A stretch of 64,000 nt of DNA from Hesseltinella vesiculosa (Eukaryota > Mucoromycota > Mucoromycetes > Mucorales > Cunninghamellaceae), in the NCBI GenBank assembly GCA_002104935.1, contig MCGT01000014.1, positions 62,001 to 126,000 on the forward strand, read 5' to 3'. Below, piece by piece: positions 10,083 through 24,321 of this stretch (position 1 is the stretch's first letter; each line of letters opens with the position of its first letter). Below the pieces are notes generated by a model. That model made no database searches. It was not told the DNA's origin and saw only the letters and a program-made list of their open reading frames with translations. A program made the position numbers and the translations under genes.

Positions 10083-11188
10083 TCAGTCAGTAGATGGGCG
10101 GTGCTGGAAGAGAGAAAGGGTGTTGCCCACGGTGATCGAAATCTAAAAAAAAAAAAAAAAGGAACTGGATTGAGACCTTGCCGTTTTTTTTTGTTTTTCC
10201 CGTTTACCACTTCTTCCACAGAGATGCCTTTAACGGAAGCCACTCCTCGGGCGGCAAAGATGATGTTTTTGGGTTCGTTGGTTTCGCCTTTGACAGGGGC
10301 TAAGGCTGGGGCGTCTGATTCCAAGAGCAGTTGATGCATCGGCACCAGCTTGGCCAATTTTTCCTGTTGTTCCAAGCGCACCATGGACGGAGGGATCGAA
10401 AAGTAGTAGCCAGCTTCTAAACCAACCTTGACGTGTGATGCTCTAATGTATTGGAGACCATCAATGGATCGTCATGTCTCTCTGTCTTGTGTTTCCAAAA
10501 AGCAAACTCACTTTCCATCAAATGCGTGCATATTGACCAGTTTGGCGTCGCACTCCTTTAACACCTTCAATGCATGGTGGCCAGCGGATCTAAAAGGGAG
10601 AAGGAGGCGACGTCAATTGTTTCTCTCTCTGTAGAAGAGGTACCGAAGGGGGATGAAAATTACCTGGAATGGACGTTTAATGGAAGACCAGCCTGTATAG
10701 CCATTTCAATCTGCTCTTTGAATATCATGCGTTGTATTTTGCGCTGTTCTTCTTGAATGTTAGCATCCTTGTCGAGTACATGATATGAAAAATCGAGACC
10801 GACTAGAGTGTACCCGTGGTTGAGGGGTGTATAAAAAAAAAAGGTGTTAGACGCGGGACAAGCACGTGGTGTCCATTGGTTTACCTTCGCCAACACAGAC
10901 AATCGCCTTTGTATCGATGGCACGTTGAAGCATGGGTTTGAACGCAATCCAATCGTCCCAGATCACCGACCGGTAGGATCCATCTGGGCATGACTGAACA
11001 GGATGGAGACCCAAGGCAGGCCATATCATACCGTTGGATTGCTGGGCTATTCGCAAAACGCTCGCGGAATCATGGATGGATTCTGAGACGCTGATGATGT
11101 GTTGTACCTTGGCATCCTTGGCATCCGCTAGCAGACGCTCCAGATCAGAGAAATTGGACTCGGTGATATGGGCATGCACATCAATCAT
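10083..11188 (-). CDS. TatD-family metal-dependent deoxyribonuclease
   Basis: Five exons: 11188..10885, 10802..10664, 10589..10512, 10442..10208, 10142..10083, giving 271 aa, normal for TatD. The start MIDVHAH supplies the metal-binding HxH (H5, H7). Other hallmarks are ALGLHPVQ, CVGEVGLDFSYHV, the PLNVHSRSAGHHAL segment (usual HSR.A) and LLLESDAPALAP with the catalytic Asp. The last exon ends VGNTLSLFQHRPSTD, the family's usual N...LF tail. TatD enzymes are 3'-5' DNA exonucleases with a TIM-barrel fold, used in DNA repair and apoptotic-type DNA degradation. It is a single-domain protein without targeting signals. Intron 4 has a T17 run before its AG. Confidence 0.92.
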
Positions 11189-11684
11189 TAGAAAACGCAA
11201 AGAAAAAAAAAAAAAAGATATGAAAAGAGCACGGCTGAAAAGTGAAGTGGCGCGGGCTGTGCTTTGTGTTCATTGGCTGGTCGGCTTGTTCCTTTCAGTT
11301 GGCCAATTTTGCCAGGAGAGAGGCTACGTGCGATCAGGCCAAAAGGCCAGTCGAAATTCGTTTCAACCGTGATTGATGAAGTACAAAATGATTATGTATG
11401 GCCATGCTTGATAAGTAAAACGTCTGAGATCATAGAAAAGAGCCAGAAGGGCAAGAAGAACTTCTCAAGAAGCATACTGCCGGCCAGGGGCAATTCGTAT
11501 TTTTTTTGATCCCAGGACATTTCCAGCAGCTTTATGATTAGCCCTGGGTAGGGCATCATGGCCAGACTCGCTATAATCAAGACCATCTCCCAGTACGAAG
11601 CGCATGCTGGTTTTCAGTCAATGGAGCGCCAAGGTGAAGAAAGGAGGCGTCGTCTGAATTTGAAATCTTCCGTCAATTTTTTTT
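11189..11684. other. intergenic, TatD upstream region
   Basis: Promoter side of the TatD gene. A short minus-strand hydrophobic frame (about 11586..11392, with SLAMMPYPGLIIKLLE) has no partner exons and is not called. Confidence 0.4.
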
Positions 11685-11925
11685 TTCCAATCTGAAAAAA
11701 AAAAGCAAACTCACCATCAACTACAGGCTTCTTCTCTCATGTAAAATTTCACATCGGTCCCATCATTCAAAGATGATGTGTTGATTCTGAAAATATGAAA
11801 TCGATCGGTGAAGGTTATGCAGCTAAATTTTCATCACGTTTGTTTTAGAATCCCCGAAGCTCCAGCTAAAAAACGGCTATTTTGCCAAGGGACCCCTAGG
11901 CGACCTGGCGAAGAGCATCGCACAG
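11685..11925 (-). repeat. dispersed repeat family, copy B (minus orientation)
   Basis: Read on the minus strand it has CGCCTAGGGGTCCCTTGGC, AGCTGGAGCTTCGGGGATTC, TAAAACAAACG, ATAACCTTCACCGATCGA and a GTTTGCTTTTTTTTTTCAG end, in the same order as copy A at 4.9 kb. It lies between TatD and the tRNA-Cys gene. Confidence 0.8.
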
Positions 11926-12057
11926 GCATGAAAATGGTGAAGGTGACCTGCATTTTCTCTAAAGAATAAAACAGGAAAAAATTCATCATCTCCAGGTGTA
12001 TGGAGCATAAAAACAAATAAAAAACGTTACAAGAAGCAAAGCTTGAGTAAAGTTAGC

Positions 12058-12064
12058 AAAAAAA
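12058..12064 (-). terminator. Pol III T7 terminator of tRNA-Cys
   Basis: Seven consecutive T's on the transcribed (minus) sense directly after the tRNA 3' end. Confidence 0.85.
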
Positions 12065-12136
12065 GGAGACACTGGGATTCGAACCCAGAACCTGCGGATC
12101 TGCAATCCGATGCGATAGCCATTACGCCATGCCTCC
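12065..12136 (-). tRNA. tRNA-Cys (GCA anticodon)
   Basis: A 72-nt intronless cloverleaf. The acceptor stem GGAGGCA pairs with TGTCTCC (one G-T), the D arm has GCG/CGC, the anticodon loop TTGCAGA carries GCA, and the T arm is CTGGG-TTCGAAT-CCCAG. Box B (GGTTCGAATCC-like) is intact. A run of seven T's (12064..12058) immediately follows the 3' end and serves as the Pol III terminator. CCA is not encoded, as expected in eukaryotes. The top pair of the anticodon stem is a T-C mismatch. Confidence 0.95.
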
Positions 12137-12734
12137 TGGGTGGTCGAAAAACTGCAAAAATATATCCGTTTTGGTTTCGGCTTTTCGGCCGCCGAGATTC
12201 CGTAAGTCCCTGATTGGACATACGCTTTCCTTTTTTGGTCTGCTATTCTGATTTTTTAAGAATTGCGAATGGAAACTTGGTGTTCTATCAGGAAAAGTAG
12301 CACAGGACATATGAAAGCGCTGTAATCTAAAGCACTGGCGCCGCCGTCGCTGCATCATTGGATGGTCAAGTTTCTGGATACTGATAGCGCTCAGACGAGT
12401 CACGTGACTATTTTCTGCCGGGGTCGGGCTCAGCTGCACCTTTTTTGAGGCCGGAGTTTCCCGTACGCCCCCGCAGGTTTGCGATTTTCCATTTTTGGAA
12501 ACTTTCTGTTGCATTTGCACTGAAGGCAGAGCCTTCCGTCTCATCCAAGACCGCATATGGCATGGTAATAGCATGCTAGCCAATACTAAATCGCAATGGC
12601 ATGTATAACGCATCTGCTCAGTTTACCATGGCCCAGCAATTTGGTGGTGCTGCGACCAAAGTCAATCAGTCACTCCTGCTCCAGATGAAAACCGCCAGGA
12701 ACTTTATTTCTCCACATCAGTGATGGCGTGGAAG
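12137..12734. other. intergenic 5' of tRNA-Cys, no gene
   Basis: About 600 bp. A long minus-strand frame (163 codons) crosses it and runs into the tRNA gene. It has no recognisable domain, so I leave it out. An AATAAA on the minus strand near 12700 probably belongs to the small gene to the right. Confidence 0.4.
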
Positions 12735-13240
12735 TTTTTTTTTACTGGACATCCAACTCTCCAAGTACTTTGAATTGTAATACGCTTTCTAGGTAGCCAT
12801 CGTGTTACGGAATGGTAGGGTCATTAACACAATATAGAAGTGTACCTTGGTAAAGGATCCACACTTGACGCATCCAGTGCTAAATTATGGTTCTGCACCG
12901 TATTTTTGGCCAGTGTTTACAAGAGGACGGAGAACTGGAACGGATTTACCTTGGTGGTGGCCATCAATACAAGATTGACAGAGCTAGGCACCAGCAGCAT
13001 AGACTCCAGGTTAGACTTGGATAGAAAAAAAGTCACAGTTACAACCGTTTTTTTTTTTTTTTTTGTCGTTGCTAGTTCAGATGGCACGTTCGTCATGGTA
13101 GACGTGTTCTTACTGGCCATTATTATTTGTCATAGATGGAGTTCCTGTATATGCTGAATCATATGAGCACCATCAGTGACTATGCACAACCCCATGGGCA
13201 TCTTTTCCAGCTGTTGGTGCGAAGGCATTGTTGCGACCGA
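12735..13240 (-). CDS. probable small multi-exon gene, structure unresolved
   Basis: Minus-strand coding-like pieces are separated by good splice sites. One is MPSHQQLEKMPMGLCIVTDG (about 13226..13167). Another is SNLESMLLVPSSVNLVLM ending ATTK at a GTAAAT donor. After GTGCAG comes NHNLALDASSVDPLPR with a GTACAC donor, and then CTACCTAG leads to a short last exon before AATAAA. I could not find one set of phases joining all pieces, so boundaries are approximate. The beta-strand/loop pattern (CIVTDG, then VNLVLMATTKNHNLAL) is faintly like small roadblock/LAMTOR-type proteins, but that is a guess. Confidence 0.35.
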
Positions 13241-13592
13241 CTTTGATGGCTGATGAGAAAATGCTTAAAATCATGTATTGATATTAGAAACAACCTGTAT
13301 GAAGCAGCTTGCGCGCTCTGTTTTTTTTTTTTTTTTGGTTTGTTATTTCGTCCGGGCATCGGCAACTTAGAAGGGGTTTCCGGCTTGACAATACAAAGCG
13401 CTTTTCCGAAAGCCTGCAACCATTGCACTTTTCCCTGGCTTCCTGTTGACCGCGATAATTTTTTTTCCTCCTTGACTTCCCAATTGCATCATGATTGTGG
13501 CCTAACTTTGTGACACCAGATTGCCTTTGTACAACCCAGCCACATGCATCGTGCATAAAAAAAAAGTGCAAAGAGCGCGTTGTTTATTGCTG

Positions 13593-15213
13593 TTACTCTT
13601 TTTCTTTTGAGGATTGACAATAGGCCATGGCTTCCTTGACCCAGCCTTTCATGTCCACATCAGGTTCATTGTGCGTGGTTATAAAAGGGTGCTCCAACAA
13701 TTCGGCGTAAGTAGGTCGTTTTACTGGGTCCTTTTCCAGGCTGAAGAAAAAAAGAGTCAGTGCCATTCATTATTTCATCAGCTCCCCTACCATCGATAGA
13801 TGAAGTCCTTGGTTACACTGGAGTAGCAGTCTGGTAGATTGGGAGGCGGATCTTCGATGATAGCCTTGAGCTGAGCAAACATGTTTTCGGATTTGAAAGG
13901 GAATTTGCGCACAGCCATTTCCAAAAGAGCTACACCCACAGACCACACGTCGCTTGCCACGGTGTAGGAGGTTGTTGAGTTTGTGATTCGTTCAGGCTAA
14001 AGTAAAAAAAAAAAGGTGAGCTGCCGCAATTAGTTTCGTTTTTTTAAAAAAAGCCTTACAGCCATGTAGCTTTGAGAGCCAATGTTCGTTTTTGCCAATG
14101 ACTTTTCTAATTGACCTGACACACCAAAATCACACAGCTTTACTTGGCCCTTTTGATTCATGAGGATGTTGGTTGGCTTGATATCTAAAAGAAAAAAAAA
14201 ATAAGGGTGGTGATGGAAGTGGGGTCGGTTTACCTCGGTGAATGATGGACAATTCTTCCTTGAGAAATTTGAGACCGTTGACCATCTGTGGCGAAAAAAA
14301 AGAGGAGTCAGCATCGATACATTTTTTTTTTTATAAAAAACTTACCGACATGGCGATGACAGACAAGACAGGCTCAGGCACGCCATAGTGATAGAGAGTG
14401 TCCAACGAGCCAGCGTCCATGAACTCCATACAGTAATATACACATGTCTCAATAAAAAAAGCGCCATAGAATTCCACAATGTACTGACTTGTGCTTTTGT
14501 GCAGCACATCTAATTCCATCAGAATTTGCTGCAGTTTTTTTTCATCCAGTTCTAGGCGGATTTCCTTCATGGCCATGACCACTTTGCTTCGTTTGTGATA
14601 GACCTAGGGAAAAGAGGTTAGTCCAGTTTTGCAGATTTTGTGTTTACCTTTTGCACAGTGCCATAGTGACCATGCCCAAGTTCTTTTTCCAAGACCAAAT
14701 CATCCATCCGGATATTGAAGCTGTTGCCGTTGCTGAAATCAACGCCTTCGGCATGAATGATAGCTTTGCCTGCAAAGTTCAATTTGCCAGAAGGGTCACT
14801 ATTGAAAGAAAGGAAAACGTTCAGCCCACACTTTTTTTTTTTCCCATAGAAAGAGGCACTTGCACATATTTGGAAAAGTTTGCAAAGGGTGATTCTGCTG
14901 GCTTGACGCCGAGTTGGGTCAAGTTGAGATTGGGCCGACGAGGTCTGGTGGATGTGATGGGTTGCGAGTTGGATCGGGACAGATTGGCACGAGGAAGAAA
15001 AGGTAAAGGTTGAGGCTGACCTAAAGGAGGGGTTGCATCGGCACTGGCAGGTTCTGATGGGGATTGTCTTGGAGCTGACGGAGGTGGAAAGGGAAGATTG
15101 GAGCGAGACCGTTGAGGTTGAGGAAAGGCAGATTTAGGTGCATTGGCGTCCTGTAAGGACAAGTGATCAAAATGTTGATCCATGTCGAGTTTTGGTGTTC
15201 CCTTGCGTTGCAT
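13593..15213 (-). CDS. Pbs2/Wis1-type MAP kinase kinase
   Basis: Seven exons: 15213..14864, 14798..14648, 14603..14346, 14285..14234, 14184..14060, 13996..13791, 13740..13593, giving 429 aa. The N terminus (1-115) is Pro/Ser-rich. Then come [20 protein letters not shown] and EGVDFSNG, typical of Pbs2 homologues. The kinase domain has the glycine loop [11 protein letters not shown] Lys180 (AMKEI), HRD at IIHRDIKPTN, DFG289-291 and activation loop [18 protein letters not shown] with phosphosites S299 and T303. In the HOG/stress pathway Pbs2 phosphorylates the p38-type MAPK Hog1. The first intron (14863..14799) is GC-AG with donor GCAAGT; no GT donor gives the right phase. It is shorter than yeast Pbs2 because the N-terminal extension is small. 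Confidence 0.93.
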
Positions 15214-15314
15214 GGCCCACGTTGATTAATAAGAGCAAAAAAAAAAAAAAAAAGAAAAAAACAACCGTTTTTGCAGTGGTCTGAAAAAAAAAAGATTGGG
15301 TGAAAAAGGAAGTT

Positions 15315-16873
15315 TTATTGTTTTGGCTTGGAAGTCCAATTGGATTGAACAAAGCTGTCATCCTGACTTCGATCAATGGATAAAATACCCTTGCCCATAC
15401 ATCCATAAATGGCCTGTAACCCTGCAGCTTCGTCAAGTCCTAGGTCACATGCATGCTTGGCCATTTTTGCCTTCAGGTCATCCAGTGGCAGTTGGTCCTG
15501 CTGATCTAACTCCAGGATCAATTGTGCCACCAGAGCCGTTTCTTTTTCTTGGTCTTCACTTGCCACTGCCACTAGCTGCCTTCGTAGGGTTCTAATGAAC
15601 CGTAATAAAATAAGTTTTATGTGACGGCTTCACCCTCCAGGTCTTACTCCATGGTGTTCCAAACATGGCTCAATTTGTTTGTTTGCTGGTTTTGCTCATG
15701 CATGTGTTCCAATGATTGCATAATCAGTTCCTTGAAATAAAATAGGTGAGCCTTGTTCCTCTGTCTCGCTTCCCTTGATGCCTACTAGTGCGTCCATCAT
15801 GGCATTGGAGGCGTGGGATTGTTTTTTGGGTAAAGAGATGGACCGCAGCTGATCCATTTTCACCTGTAGTGCTTCAAATATCGTTTGAGATGATTCAGAC
15901 CGAGGGGTCGAGGGTATAGGTTCGGCTGAGGCCGTCAGCAGCGTTTTTTTGGTGTGGATCATTCGCTTCAAACTAGCAAGTTTCTAAAAAAAAATCATGT
16001 CAGCTGGAAAAAAGGGACGTAAAGATGGCGTGTTACCTTGGACTGGGATTGCTGTTCATCCGAGTGTGATTGCTCCATCTGTTCCAGCTGTGCCTGCTTT
16101 TCCGCAATCTGCTGCTTCAACATCTCCAGCTAGAGTCGCGTGCCGAAAATAAAAGAGCTCAACACAGATGGACATGGGTCGTTCTGGTTTACCTTGTCTT
16201 TCTTGCTCCGAGTTTGATTTTCAATGGTATTCATCCTCACTAGTTGCTGCTGCACGTCTGATTCGATTTCTTCCATGGATTTCGTGAGGTCCGTATCCAT
16301 GTTAATCTGTTGTTGCGAGTAGGAAGCCAGTACCTTTTCATTCTATGCAATGTCAGGCAAGAGAGAGAGAGAGAGCGGTAGATGTCAGTGATCCATAAAA
16401 AAAAGCCCTGGGCAAATAGGCTCACATCGATATAGGTTGATTTCAAATAGTCAATGTTGACCTGGTATTCTTCATGCTTTTGCTTTAATTCAGCAATGCG
16501 TTCATCAATCGAAGCAATGTTACTAGTGAAAAAAATAAAAAAATGAGGGCCGTTCGCTTTGTTTGAGGGTATACCTGATCTTATTAATGGCATGGGCAAG
16601 GGAGAGCAGCCGTTCGGCATCTGGTCGGGTGGTTGCTTGCTGAATAGACCGTAGTTCTTGCATGAGAGTGGCGTGGAATCGGGTTTGCTGTTCACCAGAG
16701 CTGACGGCAAACATGTTGCATTCTTTAGCATCGGCTAGGCGCATCAATGCCTGACGTGTAGGCAGGTGGCTAAGATAGTTGGTGACATCGGCATTGCGTT
16801 TCCTGAATTCAGTATTGGCTATTTGATCGGTGATACTGACGAGATCTTCAAGGACATTATCAAATGGTGGCAT
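15315..16873 (-). CDS. coiled-coil protein of unknown function
   Basis: Seven exons: 16873..16575, 16522..16426, 16342..16193, 16129..16037, 15983..15786, 15730..15648, 15591..15315, giving 398 aa. All phases agree. Residues 1-100 are helical without a recognised domain. Residues 100-230 form a strong coiled coil (IDERIAELKQKHEEYQ, LEMLKQQIAEKQAQLEQMEQ). A Ser/Pro linker follows (EPIPSTPRSESS), then more helix, and a compact C-terminal domain contains LGLDEAAGLQAIYGCMGKGI. The layout suits a structural or microtubule/kinetochore complex subunit, but I cannot name a family. It lies 100 bp upstream of the MAPKK gene on the same strand. Confidence 0.8.
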
Positions 16874-17080
16874 CAGATTGATGAGAAAGCAGAAAAAAAA
16901 AAGTGAAATCAGTGGCTCGCCCTTTTTTTTTTTCTCCCGCAAGAAAAAACAAGACGCGATAAAACAAGAGAGAGGCAAAAGGGTTTATTCAACTATTATA
17001 CAGAAAATAAGAGGAAGACGCAAAGGGTGATGGAAGGAGGAGGGAAAGAATGCATAGAAAACAGAGGATGTGAGAGATAT

Positions 17081-18462
17081 CTAGATAAAGTACTGGCCAC
17101 CCGAAGCACCGATTTTTGATAATCCTCCAGCGCCATAGGGAGCAAAGCGCTCTTGGTCAGGCACAGCATCAAATATCTTGAAGTTACGGCCCGTCACTGA
17201 GCTACCATCTACCACCTCCATGATGGAGGCAACATTACCACATCGATAACTGCATTGGCAAGGAAGAAACAGGTTAATTCAAGCAGGATTCCGCCAAAAA
17301 AGGGCCATTTTTCATTACCAATAATTTGGTGCTGACCAGACAGTGACCAATGCATCGTCTTCAAACATGTACTTGTAACCTTCTTGTACAAGTTGATGGG
17401 CTCTGGCGATCAGCGATAGCTTATTGATGTGATTAAACTAAATATAAAAATGAAAAACGAGAGAGGGTCAGTGGCCTGGACAGCCTTTTTGGCATCCATT
17501 GTACCTCGCTTGTGACTTTGCCGCCAAATAACCAACCAGCACCCCGAGGACTAACGGCCCATGAATCAATTTCTTCAGGGTCAGACCACATCAGATCGCA
17601 AAAGGCTCCATCGTGGGGAATTTCTTGTAATCGATGGATCGTTCGGATTTGGTCGAGGGCTTTAATATCAGGGGACAATCCGCCATGGACACAGAGAATC
17701 GAGCCGTCAATGATCTATCCATATAAAAATAAGCGCCTAGCTCTCTATCCTCGAATACACGATGTCCTTACGGCAGCCAAAGTGAGGTAGTCAAAGACTG
17801 AGCAGCAGTACTTCCACACGTTTGCGTTCCCGTATTTAGCCTGACATTCGTCATAAAACCCATACACCTGCGTGATCTGTCGGCTTTCGTGGTTGCCTCG
17901 TAATAATGTGATCTTGTCCGGATATCTAAAGGAAGAAAAAAAGATAGGTTTAGGTTAAGTGTAGAGGGAGGGGTGACGAAGCAAGCGCAGCCCAGTCATG
18001 TTAATATTTTTTTTTTTAAAAAGAAAGGCTTACCTGGCTTTTAGTACCATGAGCAAAGTGAAGGTTTCCAAACTGAAATAACCACGATCAACAAAGTCAC
18101 CCATGAAGATGTAGTTTGTGTCCTGCACTTCTCCACCCACACGGAACAGTTCTAATAAATCATAAAATTGGCCTTGGATCGAAAAAAAAGAGAGGTGAGA
18201 TGCATGTTGTCAGCTACCATGCAGATGTTTACCATGGATATCACCGCATACAGTTACTGGGGATTGCACAGGTTGAATATTGGATTCTTCCATTAGAAGC
18301 TCTTTGACCTAATGACAAACAGCAATCAATCTGGCGGTTGATGCTCTTTGGACATTATCTCATAACAGACGTTACCATTTCACACAGTTTTTTGATATCT
18401 TGTTCAGGTAGATATTCACATTTACGAACAGTTTCCAGCCATTCTTCAGGATTGCCCATCAT
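17081..18462 (-). CDS. protein phosphatase PP6 catalytic subunit (Sit4/PPP6C type)
   Basis: Seven exons: 18462..18376, 18308..18233, 18172..18034, 17925..17772, 17714..17505, 17437..17319, 17249..17081, giving 317 aa. PPP-family metal and catalytic motifs are complete: [26 protein letters not shown] and HGGLSPD. PP6-specific wording ([58 protein letters not shown]) separates it from PP2A and PP4. PP6/Sit4 acts with SAP-type regulators in G1/S control, TOR signalling and ER-Golgi traffic. The C terminus is QYFI instead of the near-universal YFL whose Leu is carboxymethylated. ATG 18462 is the first of two adjacent Met codons. Confidence 0.95.
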
Positions 18463-18869
18463 AAATTGAGATTGAAGGATAAAAAAAAAAGAAAAGGATG
18501 AGGGAAGAGAAAAATTAAGGAGCACTACTGAAAAAAAAAATTGAAACAAGCGGCCAATCAGCGAAACAATGACCTCTCCCTTAGCTTGCTCCTCCTCACC
18601 CTCCCTCGTTCACTTTATTCAAGAGTAATCCTAACGAACAAAAAGAGGTGCAAGCAAAGAGCAAGTCAATGGCCAGCTTATGTCGGTCCTCCGTTGGGGA
18701 GTTTGCAAAGGCTGGTCGCGGTGGTCTGCAGCAGGAGTCCGCTCGAGTGGCAGCGGCGTTGCCCAATGCCACCCTGTATTACAATTTCATCCCATTGCAA
18801 GACAGCATGTAGCCTTGGGGTTTCCACGTGAGAATGGACAAGTGATGTGAACAAGATCATTGTGGTGCT
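18463..18869. other. intergenic, PP6 promoter side
   Basis: Upstream of the PP6 gene and downstream of a poorly resolved minus-strand gene. Contains A10 runs; no coding exon supported. Confidence 0.4.
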
Positions 18870-19557
18870 CGTGGCGGTGGTGATACTCGAAGACGGGGCG
18901 GAAGTGGTGGTCTGACTGGTTAGGCCATGCAGGGCTGGTAGACGAGGTTGAAGATTCAGCAGTGGATGTGGGGGGCGGTAGTTATCTTAGCCCACGGCAG
19001 GGCTGGGGATGGAGAGTGTGTTGGTTCTTCAACAGTGCCCTCATTGTCCATGTTCGCCCCATACATAAAAGACATTAGATCGTGAAGATCAATGTCTCTG
19101 ACCGGAGATGGGCTTCCCAGTCTTCCTCTTTAGAATAATCTTCGAGTGTCAGTTCATCTAACGTATCATCATCTAAAGAAAAAAGCAAGCGAATAAGAAC
19201 ACAGGCCTTGTCGTAATAATAATAAAAAACTTGCCATTGAATGGATAGGGGAAGTGACTTCTTTCTTGTCAGTAGCGATTTGAAAGAGGGACAAGGCCTC
19301 ACAGGCCATTCATGGGATGATGGCTTGCATAAAAATGAGGAGTGATGGGAAGAATGAAAGGTAAGAAAAAGCGCGTTTAAAACGCTGTCACCTGATTCAT
19401 TTCCATAGTGCGCGTATATCTTTTTACTTCATTTATGGTGTTTTCCTCCAATGGATAAATGAAAGGATCAGCATGGCATTCATCACTACATGGGATGCCT
19501 CAAAAAAGGCACTGTTCAACAGAGATTGTGTCATTAGCGTCCAATCGATCGGCACGC
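18870..19557 (-). CDS. probable small minus-strand gene, structure unresolved
   Basis: Coding-like pieces occur on the minus strand. One ends in DPFIYPLEENTINEVKRYTR and TMEMNQ at a GTGACA donor near 19390. A piece near 19310-19235 leads to a GCAAGT site. An exon after CTTTAG reads DDTLDELTLEDYSKEEDWEA (about 19172-19095). A further stretch, LHDLMSFMYGANMDNEG, lies in another frame. A TATTTAT box and a T/C-rich leader lie near 19610-19560. I could not join these in one consistent frame; a TGA interrupts the first piece. This may be a real gene with an unusual exon structure or a decaying one. Confidence 0.3.
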
Positions 19558-19657
19558 ATTGATAGGCTCACACTTTCTCCAATGCTGCGAAAGAAGCAGA
19601 AGCAGGGAAATAAATAGCCCGCCACCCCCCCTTTCTTTTTATGTACTTTCTACGGAC

Positions 19658-22072
<2,415 letters not shown>

Positions 22073-22929
22073 CCACTTTTTTTTTTTCATCAAAAACACA
22101 TCTATGGCAGACGCTTGTTCTTTATATTTTTTCCTATCATTTTAATGATCCAATTTTTAGACCCCCCACACACTGCTTTTTGTATATCTCGTTTTTAGCT
22201 GTATTTTTACGTTGCACATTCATTTTTGATTCCACTCCTTTTTCCATCAGCCATAATAAACTCAATTTGGCCATCATCAAAGCTACATTTGTGTGCCAAG
22301 GGTTGGATAGTAGCGAGGAAACCATTGTCAAGTGGCAGATCGCATTTTCAGCTTAGTGTACTGTAAAACACCGAGAAACAGGACCCAATTCCAGCCAATG
22401 GCACAAAAGTGGGTATCAGTGTCTCTTTGTTACCTACCAGCCAATTTTATGCAATAAAATTCAATAAGGAACATGGGGACAACAATGCTAACCAAACCAA
22501 ATGGCGACGCGCAGGAATCCAAGGTGGCAATCCAATGGCCGCGCTCATTTCAGTCTTTTCTATTTCCCTATTTTTACCCTCATTTGGCAAGCACACATGG
22601 AACACAAAATCTGCTGGTCATCCACAGATGTCACGTTCCAGCCTCTTTAATGTTGCACGCTTGAATTGTCAGTCGATGTGGTTGAAGTGTCCAGAAGTTT
22701 AGGCATTTTTCTCGCGACACATGGTCATGATGGAACCAAACTACCGAGAAACGACACGACACAAAACCACATGAAAAGGGGTGGGCTGGCTGGTTTTGTG
22801 AAAAAAAAGGTGCCTGCCTGGAGCTCATCACGTGTTGAGTTCAAATTGGTCCAAAAAAAGGGGAATTAAAAAAAATTGACTCTGGGATTCTCCCTCTTTT
22901 CTTTCTTTTTAATCCTGGATTAGTGACCC
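22073..22929. other. intergenic between the two Rab6 genes
   Basis: About 850 bp holding the copy 1 3' UTR and copy 2 promoter. No other gene, RNA or array was recognised. Confidence 0.5.
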
Positions 22930-24109
<1,180 letters not shown>

Positions 24110-24321
24110 GCCATATCTCGCCTTCCTGTTTACATAGTTCTCTGCCACACCCATTTTTTTTTTGTAACTACAACGCAACCCTTCCTCAACCTCTTGTACT
24201 TATAATGCGTAAAAAAAATAAATGTCATTTTTTAATCATTTCATGTGCCAATGACGAAGTGAAGGCCTGGGGATATGCAAATGTCGATGCCAATGGCAAT
24301 CATCAGAATGTTAGTGGAAGG

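Noticed and set aside
12122..12613. 163-codon minus-strand frame next to tRNA-Cys
   Set aside because: It overlaps the tRNA gene, has a low-information composition and no partner exons.
19500..19557. Selenocysteine TGA in the small gene near 19.5 kb
   Set aside because: A TGA does sit in frame between coding-like pieces, but there is no SECIS element that I can see, no known selenoprotein context, and an intron or decay is simpler.
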